From positions 62,001 through 126,000 of the forward strand of contig JAURVB010013341.1 of NCBI GenBank assembly GCA_033002965.1: a DNA stretch of 64,000 nt, read 5' to 3'. Origin of the DNA: Piper betle. Lineage: Eukaryota > Streptophyta > Magnoliopsida > Piperales > Piperaceae. Positions 56,193 through 64,000 of this stretch are shown one piece after another. The notes beneath the pieces are model-generated. The model saw nothing but the letters and a program-made list of their open reading frames with translations. It was not told the DNA's origin and searched no databases. The first letter of the stretch is position 1. The number at the start of each line of letters is the position of its first letter. The position numbers were made by a program, and so were the translations under genes.

Positions 56193-58919
56193 TTAGCCTA
56201 AGGTGACTCCTCGTGGGTTATAGTGTGGCCATTGACCATCATTTTGATCTTGAGGAGTGACTCTCTCACTCGACACTCGTGGCCTCCAAATCCAAATTTC
56301 TTTTTGTGGATTTTTCCTTAGGGCATCAAACTTCTTCTGCCCATAGTATGGAGGTGACCTTGATCTTTTATGATGCCTCCTACTATTTGTTGAGTTGTTG
56401 GCTGCTTCTCTTTTAAACCTTCTAGCAGCAGTGATTTTGATTGGAGCCCCCAACTTCTTGTCCCATGTCTGGTTGGATTGCGATCTTGACATCTTTGGTG
56501 ACACGAAGAAGTGGAGACGAGATGTTGATTCATGACTTGTGTTGAACTCCTCTTGTTCTTTGATTATATTTACCAAGTCTTCATCATTGGCGATTGTGAT
56601 AAGGTAATTGAAGCTTTCACCGGGTAGCTGACACTTAATCACCAAAGGGATGCTGGTAGAACATGTACCCCTGATTTGGGCGACAAGACTTGAATAAGAA
56701 CAATCATGCTCCAGTACAACCAGTCGTGTGTCTCCTCCAAAGTAGTGTTGCTTCCTTCCCTGGATTACTATCTTTCCGCCAAAGCTGCACATCAAGCGAA
56801 GTCTTGTTTTTGAGATCTTTGACTTGACTTCCTTTTGTGTTGAAGTTGTTCTGACAGCAAGCTGATCTTCCATCTTTTCTTTATCAAGCTCATCTTTTTC
56901 GAAAAGTCTTTTTCCTTGATTAGCTTGGACTTCAAACTTTTGGATTGATAGAGGTGTAGAACATCCTTTATCTTCTATAGTGGAAGCAGGCGACACCTTT
57001 GTGTCTTCAACATTAGCCATCGGGACATCCATTTCCTCTCCTTGTTTCTCTTTTCCTTTATGAGACTTCATTGGTAAGGATAAGTGGCTTACTGTCATCA
57101 CATTAGCATTAGCAGCTTTATACTTTATATCTCCTTTGTCCAGCAACTCTTGGATCTTTTCCATCACATCTCGACATATCACCGTTGGATGGCCAAGCAT
57201 TTGATGAAACCGGCAAAAATTCTCTTTCTTTTCATCTTCCGGTTTAGGTGGATTCTTCGGTATCCAGGGAGTGATCTTTCCTTGCTTGACCAAAACATCA
57301 AACCACCTTTCAGTATCACCAACATTGAAGGTGTAATCTTCTATATTTCTCCATTCACGCCGTTGTCGAGGCGCAACCTTTCTATCTTCATTGTTATTCC
57401 TTGGCCCTTCCAATTGTTTTTCCCGACTTGATTCTCCAAGTTCAGTGACAGCATTGGTTGATGCCTTAGCATTTTTCAGAGAAGCAGAAACCCTTCCAAG
57501 TTCTTCAAAAATCAACATCCTTTCAAACAATTGTTCAAAAGTGTTGCATTGTGCACCACTTAAGAACCATGCAGCTGATCCGGCGTTCATTGCACAAATC
57601 TTCACAAGCTCCTTAATGTCAGGGGTCTCTTTCATCTGAGATGACAGACTTCTAAATCTTTTCACATATGTAGCAAATTCTTCACCCGATTCCCTTCGAC
57701 ACTGTCTTAAGTGTTCTATTGTCACTGGAATTTCCATGGATTGAAAGTGTTCTGTAAACTGCTCAACAAATTCATCCCATGAATTGATTGATCCAGAGGG
57801 GCGGTTATTGAACCATCTCAAGGCATTACCGCTAAGTGATGCCGGGAATTGTTGTAACTTTAATTTTTCATTTGCCACAATTGTTCCACACTCAATTTCA
57901 AAAATTGTGACATGATCTCCCGGATTGCCGTCTCCATCGAACTTCGTAAAAGTTGGGCGCTTGTATTTTTCCGGCAAAATTTCCGTGTAAACTTCATCGG
58001 CTAAAGGACGAAGACGCTTTACAACTTTACTAGGTTCTTTGTCCTTTTGAGCTATCAATGCGGCGATTAATGCGGCTTGTGCATCCATCGCGGCTTTTAA
58101 CTCATCAAATCGAGAATCCTGAATCGGCACAACTGGTGCGACTGGTGCTACAGGAACTGTTGCAGGATAGACTTGTGGAGGATAATTAACTGGTAGCGGA
58201 GCTACTGTGGCTGGAATTGTTGGCTGAAACATTGACATCAAGGGCGTCGCCGTTGAGGCGGACACCGCAGTGGTGATTGGCGGTGGAAATGCCATAGAAA
58301 CTGATGATTGAGGGATAGCAGGGCTATACCATGGGTACGGGTATGGTGGTGGGTAGTGGGGTGGTTGTGGGAACCATGATGACTGTGGTAGTGGACTAAT
58401 TTCAGTCCTACTTGGGGGTATAATTGGGTAGTGTTGCGTCCAACTTGGTTCGGACGACGAAATTATCAAGGGTGAGGCTTGAGACATAAATCCCGAGACA
58501 TTGGAAAACATATTATCTACCCGAGGGGTATTTGACAAATCCACACTTGTTGGAGCGGTTGCCAAAGGCCTTTCCAATAGTGCCGTAAAACTACTTGTCA
58601 TCGGTGGGTTAGCAGGCTGGTCCACTTCGTCTGGACTTCGCCGGTTTGCTAGGTCGGCATCTTCTCTTCTCGATGCACTTCCCATTGCGACGGATGCTCG
58701 CCTATTTAAGGCGAGTGCATCGTCAAGTGCCGATTCAAGTTGTCTAACCCGTTCTCGAAGTTGTTCGTTCGAGTTCGGGTTTTCATTTTGCAAGGCGACT
58801 GGCTCGCCCATGCTGGTGATGGATGGTATTTGCACTTCAGGTTGGTTTGTGGGTGCGTTAGAAGGTTCTCCTTCACTAGCACCTCTTTGTCTAGCCATAT
58901 GCCTTGTCTCGGGGGCCAT
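56193..58919 (-). CDS. Gag polyprotein with C-terminal PB1 domain (908 aa)
   Basis: The only ORF of the element, with no internal stop; its ATG lies 74 bp inside the 5' LTR. In order: a short coiled coil (about 52-72); a Pro-rich region (185-265); the retrotransposon Gag core (about 312-475, with PTFTKFDGDGNPGDHV, LSGNALRWF and WDEFVEQFTEHF); a Cys/His motif CRFHQMLGHPTVIC (569-582), like the variant knuckle of Tat/Ogre-type Gag; and a PB1 domain (about 704-807) with RLRLMCSFGGKIV, YFGGDTRLVV and the acidic NDEDLVNII loop. It ends in a basic tail (809-860, SRRHHKRSRSP). PB1 domains oligomerise by pairing a basic face (Lys in GGKIV) with the acidic OPCA loop; both are present. The particle function is known for Gag; the role of PB1 here is inference. 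Confidence 0.92.
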   Translation of the reverse strand: MAPETRHMARQRGASEGEPSNAPTNQPEVQIPSITSMGEPVALQNENPNSNEQLRERVRQLESALDDALALNRRASVAMGSASRREDADLANRRSPDEVDQPANPPMTSSFTALLERPLATAPTSVDLSNTPRVDNMFSNVSGFMSQASPLIISSSEPSWTQHYPIIPPSRTEISPLPQSSWFPQPPHYPPPYPYPWYSPAIPQSSVSMAFPPPITTAVSASTATPLMSMFQPTIPATVAPLPVNYPPQVYPATVPVAPVAPVVPIQDSRFDELKAAMDAQAALIAALIAQKDKEPSKVVKRLRPLADEVYTEILPEKYKRPTFTKFDGDGNPGDHVTIFEIECGTIVANEKLKLQQFPASLSGNALRWFNNRPSGSINSWDEFVEQFTEHFQSMEIPVTIEHLRQCRRESGEEFATYVKRFRSLSSQMKETPDIKELVKICAMNAGSAAWFLSGAQCNTFEQLFERMLIFEELGRVSASLKNAKASTNAVTELGESSREKQLEGPRNNNEDRKVAPRQRREWRNIEDYTFNVGDTERWFDVLVKQGKITPWIPKNPPKPEDEKKENFCRFHQMLGHPTVICRDVMEKIQELLDKGDIKYKAANANVMTVSHLSLPMKSHKGKEKQGEEMDVPMANVEDTKVSPASTIEDKGCSTPLSIQKFEVQANQGKRLFEKDELDKEKMEDQLAVRTTSTQKEVKSKISKTRLRLMCSFGGKIVIQGRKQHYFGGDTRLVVLEHDCSYSSLVAQIRGTCSTSIPLVIKCQLPGESFNYLITIANDEDLVNIIKEQEEFNTSHESTSRLHFFVSPKMSRSQSNQTWDKKLGAPIKITAARRFKREAANNSTNSRRHHKRSRSPPYYGQKKFDALRKNPQKEIWIWRPRVSSERVTPQDQNDGQWPHYNPRGVTLG
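56499..56810 (-). other. PB1 domain segment of the Gag ORF
   Basis: Residues 704-807. The signature CSFGGKI, GGDTR, a QLPGE turn and a DEDLVNII acidic loop match plant PB1 (octicosapeptide/Phox/Bem1) domains of kinases and NLP-type factors more than any known Gag segment. The invariant Lys (716) and the acidic D/E cluster (about 778-781) are kept. Confidence 0.85.
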
Positions 58920-58968
58920 TTTCTTGTATCCACACTATCTCTTCAAGCTGCACTGCTACCTCTTGACG

Positions 58969-58987
58969 GTCCCCAGTGGAGTCGCCA
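58969..58987 (-). other. Primer-binding site of the gag-PB1 element
   Basis: On minus TGGCGACTCCACTGGGGAC, five bases inside the 5' LTR. It differs from the tRNA-Met site of A-D. The TGGCGACTC start resembles sites in Tat/Ogre elements; which tRNA it matches I cannot confirm. Confidence 0.7.
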
Positions 58988-58992
58988 ATTTA

Positions 58993-59686
58993 TGTTCGGG
59001 CGCGGGTTCGTCCGCTGGTGCGGGTTAGAGTGTTCCCGCGTCGGGTTGGAAGGGTTCGGTGGGACCGAGGCGCCCTTGCCGCGCAAAGAGACAGCGGGAT
59101 GAGACTAAAGAGTCACAAGTATCCAATAACACTTAGACAATTCTTATGCACTCGGTGGGATGGCCATTTCGACACACACACTCGACAGGACTTCCCCAGC
59201 ACTCGGCACGCAGGCTCGAGGCTGCTGGAATAGAACTGGATGGTTCGGTCACAGGTGGACAACGCTGCACCGACAGCTTACCGGGTGTGCCCAGCACTTG
59301 GCCCCGACCAAGGCTGGTTGCAGCCACACACCGGCAATCCCCTTACCCGACACTACCTCACATCTCCACGCAGGGAGGCACTCACCCACACTTGATCACT
59401 TTTGATCTGATTTTGTTTTTCTCCCCCTCTACACAAGGATAACATCTCCTTATATAGACACCCGGCTGAAGTGCTGCACGCCAACACATGCACCCCTTGG
59501 TGCTTGGTGTTCCGGCTTCCACCCCTTGGTGCTTGGTGTTCCGGCTTCCACCCCTTTCCCTCCTTCCGAATAAATCTCACGTATCTTATTTCTATTAAAT
59601 TAGGCATAACCACGGGTTCAACCACGACTGGCTGGGTTAACCATCATGATTGAGCCGAGGGGTGCGGTGAAAAATTTGGACGAACA
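58993..59686 (-). repeat. 5' LTR of the gag-PB1 element
   Basis: 694 bp, promoter LTR for the minus-strand transcript. It matches 55404-56101 except one T/C difference and a missing 4 bp near 59550. Confidence 0.95.
59449..59456 (-). promoter_or_regulatory. TATA box of the gag-PB1 element
   Basis: TATATAAG on minus, about 230 bp into the 694-bp LTR, identical in the other LTR (55860-55867). It is the likely core promoter for the gag mRNA and genomic RNA. Confidence 0.65.
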
Positions 59687-60480
59687 CATATTTGACTTTG
59701 GCATAGAATATATCAAAGGAGATACAAATTCTCTCTTTCATTTTCTCATTCGTGAATTTTTGCAAGGGGTATAATGAAAGGAAAAGGCAAAGGTAAAAGT
59801 AAATTTTCTCTACCACAATTTTACAAAAATTATCTACGCTATGATAAAAAAGAGACCAATTCTTCATCCTCAAAATTATCCTTCAGGATTCTTAGCCCTT
59901 ATATTCAAAAGCCTAATCCTCTACATATTTGTTATCTAGATCAATCTACAGAAGCATTAAGATTCAAGACCTGGCTAAAATTGCTTCCACTCTACTTCGA
60001 CCTTTTTCTCACTTTCCCGTTGTCTCTAGGGAAACCGGATACTACTATGAACTTATTTTACAAGACCAGCTCTTATATTTTTACTCACAATTTTTTTGGA
60101 AATAGTAAAGCACATCAAACGCAGTACCCAAACGAAATGGAAACATGCATTGCATATAGCAATATAATAATTTGTAATGTACTAAGTATGAAGAACTATG
60201 AGAATCCCAATACGGTCACAAGATTTTCAAATGTTAGCCCTCCTCATGGTATTTCTTAGGAATATAATTTTTGGGATTATATTGATGTGTTTGATAGCAT
60301 GCTATTATATCAAAATAACTTTGGTCAGCATTCATGGTTTATATGTTTGTATTTAGTCCAGCTTGCTAAACTCCCATCATGGTTCTCCCAGTGGACTTCT
60401 GATTTCAGTCCAAAATTTAGTTCCTTCCTCCTTATGACAATAAACAATATGAACTATTTGCAGATAGAATAGATAAAATT
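59687..60480 (+). pseudogene. Endogenous pararetrovirus fragment, RNase H end and following ORF
   Basis: Directly after the target duplication the RNase H C-terminal similarity resumes (EYIKGDTNSLF, REFLQG) and is followed at 59774 by an open 161-codon stretch starting MKGKGKGKSKFSLPQF, then a second piece at 60287-60472 with QHSWF and LPSWFSQW. A separate ORF after RT/RNase H is typical of florendovirus-like plant pararetroviruses; its function is not known. A frame break separates the two pieces near 60260. Confidence 0.6.
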
Positions 60481-61079
60481 TTAGGTAATCCTTTTTATCA
60501 ATTTCTGAATTATTTCAAAATCCCTTGGATCTTTTCATGCAACTTCAATTTCTATTACTATGATACTCTTTCTAAATTGATTCTTTATTTAGTTCATACA
60601 ATATACATTAAGTAGTGGAATAGGTTCAACACTCCTATTTCTCTTTATTCTCTACTAAAAATAAAAAACACCAGTAATCCATTATTTTCCGAGTAAGTTT
60701 TGTATTCTTCAAAAATAATGCAGCCTCCAAGATGTAAGATAATGTGTCAGCAGTATCACCACCAGTACTACCCCTTAATGTTTATTTGCAATATATACAG
60801 GTTAAAACAAAAAATCCACAGCTTTTTCTGAAGATGAAGCTATTCACATTGCCTATACTATGGATTATTATAGCTCTTCTCAACTTGTTAAGGTGGAAGC
60901 TCCTAAATCTCCTTTCCCAATGAAGCAAACAGATATTGAGGAAATTCTCACAACAATTGCTGCTTCACCTTCATCCCATATTGTTAGTGAATTTGCTCAG
61001 CCCGTGGAAAGCAAGGTCATGATTCATTGGAATGCCCAAATTCACCTTTTTTTTCTTTCATAAAACAATACCATTCGTT
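60481..61079 (+). other. Unassigned stretch with a 67-codon open frame
   Basis: 60860-61063 encodes MDYYSSSQLVKVEAPKSPF and PFPMKQTDIEEI. It has no motif I can name. It lies between two pararetroviral pieces and may be another decayed part of the same virus. Confidence 0.3.
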
Positions 61080-61500
61080 TTTGCAATTTTATAAAATTGA
61101 TTCAAATATTTAAAATATTGTTCTAAACTTTTTGAGTATATTAGAACATCATCTATATATACTATTATAAAACTGACATATGGTTTAAAAATGTCATTCA
61201 TTATTTTCTAGAATTCTGATGGTGCATTCTTTAATCCAAATGACATTACATTCCATTCATACTATCCAAATGGATTTGAATAATTAATGTCAAATTTACT
61301 AAATACTTGTGCCTGTTATAATCTTTTAATAAATCTTTCTTATTAGGTGTTGGATACCTAATCCATTTTCAGACATTATTTAGAGATTTATAATTTCTTA
61401 CCAATCTTGATGCTCCACATTCAGTCTCTAATGCTTTATACACATAGAAAGCAGAGTAGGACCATGGAGAATGACCGGGTCTAATCAATTAAACTTTTAA
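61080..61500 (-). pseudogene. Endogenous pararetrovirus reverse transcriptase fragment (minus)
   Basis: On minus the RT fingers and palm are recognisable with stops: a CGASRLVRNYKSLN stretch, NVWKWIRYPTP, the FGLKNAPSEF motif, and the active site YIDD (61148-61159) in VYIDDVLIYSKS. The strand is opposite to the RNase H pieces at 54838-55403 and 59687-60480, so the integrated virus is rearranged or present as two inverted copies. Confidence 0.7.
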
Positions 61501-61972
61501 TTTCTATCTGGCAATATTGATGTAAAACCCCAACTTCGGGTTATAGTTTTAACTGATTGTAGTATTTACGATTTAGGTCTGTATCGAGTTGGTTTGAACG
61601 AGCTCGAGCTAGACTAGTTTTCAAACTACGAGTATGGGCATAGATGGTCGTACGAGCATATTATAGTGGCTGAGTATGCCTGACATGGAGATGATAAGAG
61701 CAAGAGTTATCAATGTATACCGAGGTATACAGATTTGTTGTATATATTAGCAAAGGTTTTAGGTCTAGATCTAGTCCGTTCCAGCGTTTAGTATCTATTT
61801 TGGATTATCAGGGTATCTAATTGCATTCATAATAGGGATTTCAGATCATCCGATTGTACCCCTGTGGGCCAAGCTTGATTGAGTCACAGATTTTCACTTA
61901 ATTGAATCACTTTTAGGACTCGAGTCAGTTTCGACTTTGGATGGTCTCGATCGGAACTTTCCACCCACAAAT

Positions 61973-61993
61973 ATATATATATATATATATATA
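61973..61993. repeat. (TA)n microsatellite
   Basis: Perfect TA run within the probable LTR. Confidence 0.9.
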
Positions 61994-62774
61994 TTACACA
62001 TACCCATAAGTGGGCCTCACTAGGCCATTGAGTTGTCAAACGCTCAGATTGTGTCAATTCGCAAAATTTAAGGCGTCCCCTCAAACCTAGCATTCTCTAT
62101 TTTGATTCTATAGATTTCCCACATTTTTAGAGCTATACACACATAGCGCCGCCTCCATTTTGATTCGCCGCAGGCGAGTCCCGCCTCTCCCCTACCACCG
62201 AACTGGCACCCCCAAGATGGCCTTGTGGCTAGCTATCAGTCCGTACCCATGATCATCACCAGTGTAGCCACAGTCGCCACCGGCGCCACCACCGTTGCCG
62301 CTGGCAAAGATGTTTCCACTGTTAATTTCTGGCCAGCCATCAGTCGAAGTCCGCCGACTGCCACTGCCATCTTTTTCCCCTTCACATGGGCCATCAATCC
62401 TGACCATCAGTGACCCCAGTCATGCCCCTCCATTCGGCCCTTTTACCCATCATCATGTTTGCCTACCCGCGTTAGCGTGTGCCTGGTCTTGTTCACCAGC
62501 CCACCAGCCCATGTTCGATTTCGCCCGTCTAGTTCAGGTCTGCCCAGGCAACCAAGCCCATTTTCCAGTTAACCCATACCGGGTTGGTTCAGCCCATTCG
62601 GTTCGGTCTGGTATAGCTTGGTTTGGTCCGGTTCAACTCATTTTTAGCTCATCTTCGACCGTTTTTCAACCGATGATGGTAATTAGAGCCTCCTTAGATT
62701 AGTTTAGATGAATATTCACATAATTTAGCATGATTGGATGTGATAAGCATTTTTCTTTATTTATTGTTTTATTT

Positions 62775-62916
62775 ATTTTATTATTATTATTATTATTATT
62801 TTTATTTATATGTTTATCATATATGATGAATGTTTACATGATTATTTGTTATTATTAATATTATATTTACTTATGAATATTAGTCTTATTATGTTTGCTA
62901 AATTAAAAATATTTAC

Positions 62917-62962
<46 letters not shown>

Positions 62963-63125
62963 TTGTTCGTTATGTGTATGTTATTATTTATTTGTATGTA
63001 ATTATGTATTCTTGTATTGGATGACTATGATATTATTAATATTCATGATTAATGAGTATTAACTATTTTTTTGTTTATTTATTTATTTATTGAATCGTTA
63101 TGTATTTATTTATTTATTTATATGT
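62775..63125. repeat. AT-rich simple repeats (TTA)n, (TA)n and (TTAT)n
   Basis: TTATTATTA near 62780, a TA run at 62921-62953 and TTATTTATTTAT runs at 63073-63120. The 63-codon frame 62810-63001 is a by-product of the TA run. Confidence 0.85.
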
Positions 63126-64000
63126 CTACTAACACGAGTATATGTTGGAATTTACTCATGTTTACCCATATATTTATATAGGGTAATTACATTATTATTT
63201 TATGATTAGAGTATTGTTCATGTTTATGAATTTATTATTTATCTAATTATATATGAGTGCATTTTCTTGTTTATTTATTTATTTATTATTTATTAATATT
63301 ATGTCTCAATTTTTGTGCCACGATTTTAGTTATAAGTTTGTTAGCATGATTTTCTTTATTATGATATATTGATTCTATGAGCACACACAACAAGCATACA
63401 TCATATAGAGATGTTAATCTTGTACTTAGTAGTGGGTTCCGATGTAGGTTTCCGAGTCCGAGCTTGCTTTAGATGTGTAGATATGTTTGGAGCTTGGACT
63501 ACAAGTCTGTAGGACTCTCCATCTCTGCTTGACTCCTCGCGTGTTGAGTTTAATCATGCTTTAGACGATGGACGACATCAGTGGCATTTTATCGAATCCC
63601 TCCAATATCAGGCCATTTAGTCGTGTTTTCTGCACATGTTTAACAAAACTACAGGGATGAGATCCCTTGTTGGTTTTCTAACTGAAGCTCCAAAAATATA
63701 TAATATAAGCCTCTTCCCTAAACCTATTACTTAAGTATGTGCATTTCTACTAATTTCATGAATAAGAGAGTGAGTGGTATGGAGATATGTATGACCGTAC
63801 AAGTACTCCTTTAAACCCTGAGGTAGTACGGTGTATGAAGGTATTGCGTAACATAGCACATTTCCAAAATTTGTAGCACTAACTTAACTGTTCCTTTTGC
63901 CACTTGAGATTAGTAGCGGGTAAAATATGGAAGATGTGAAGGCGTAAGCGTTGTATGTATAAATATGAACATTAGCCATGCATGCGAGCCGACACTTGCG

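Larger units (their letters stand above)
55404..59686 (-). mobile_element. Young gag-only LTR retrotransposon carrying a PB1 domain
   Basis: LTRs 55404-56101 (698 bp) and 58993-59686 (694 bp) start TGTTCGGGCG and end GGACGAACA, and are flanked by exact CATAT duplications (55399-55403 and 59687-59691). By eye the LTRs differ by one substitution and one 4-bp indel. Internally there is only a primer site, one intact 908-codon ORF and a polypurine tract: no protease, RT, RNase H or integrase. It fits the TR-GAG class of non-autonomous elements, with the pol functions presumably supplied in trans. It was inserted into the pararetrovirus RNase H region. Confidence 0.92.
61521..64000 (+). repeat. 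Probable partial LTR of a further Ty3/gypsy element
   Basis: Starts TGTAAAACCCCAACTTCGGG, a typical LTR start. It includes GACTCGAGTC at 61917, a GC-rich leader-like block (62150-62540) and long AT-rich sequence, and runs off the window. No partner copy is visible. Open frames 62225-62413 and 62295-62702 sit in the GC-rich block and are not convincing genes. Confidence 0.4.

Noticed and set aside
57084..57639. Plus-strand frames opposite the gag-PB1 ORF
   Set aside because: Antisense shadows of the intact minus-strand ORF.

Overview
The window is plant nuclear DNA, almost certainly from an angiosperm with a large, repeat-rich genome. The evidence is Ty3/gypsy chromoviruses with plant-type tRNA-Met primer sites, a plant ankyrin/PGG-domain gene, a plant eIF4A-III pseudogene, and a fragmented endogenous pararetrovirus of the Caulimoviridae type. 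There are no bacterial operons, rRNA genes or tRNA genes. I cannot name the species.

Layout. From 1 to 25424 there is a nest of three chromovirus-type elements. Element B (minus strand, LTRs at 8714-10498 and 22599-25424) is the oldest. Element A (minus, LTRs at 1-1604 and 6252-8713) sits inside B's 3' LTR. A mosaic element C (12391-19064, coding region on plus) sits inside B's RNase H region. All three have broken gag-pol genes. From 25425 to 35331 there are decayed repeats: a Ty1/copia protease relic, a TG..CA-bounded repeat unit, an eIF4A-III retropseudogene (about 30320-30770) and a 600-bp direct duplication.

From 35332 to about 53316 lies the only host gene I can follow. It is an ankyrin-repeat protein with a PGG membrane domain, on minus. 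Its last exon (35332-36213) and an upstream exon (ending at 53146) join in frame across an inferred intron of 16.9 kb. That intron holds a non-autonomous hAT element with an exact 8-bp target duplication (37236-38454), a broken Ty3/gypsy element (41838-44665), a 1047-bp tandem duplication, and a 4.8-kb inverted-repeat element (47430-52199). The left arm of the inverted repeat carries a solo LTR; the right arm preserves the empty site. An in-frame TAG separates the ankyrin and PGG parts, so the gene may be dead.

From 54838 to 61500 there is a rearranged endogenous pararetrovirus. Inside it, at 55404-59686, is the most interesting object in the window: a young, complete LTR retrotransposon with near-identical LTRs, a CATAT target duplication, primer site, polypurine tract and TATA box. 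It has no pol at all. Its single intact 908-codon ORF is a Gag protein that carries a PB1 domain of the host signalling-protein type near its C-terminus. It looks like a gag-only, non-autonomous element (TR-GAG type) that captured a host oligomerisation domain. From 61521 to the end there is probably part of another LTR.

A second cross-cutting signal is an AT-rich module centred on GACTCGAGTC. It recurs in the LTRs of B and C, in the hAT element, and as a tandem array in both arms of the inverted repeat.
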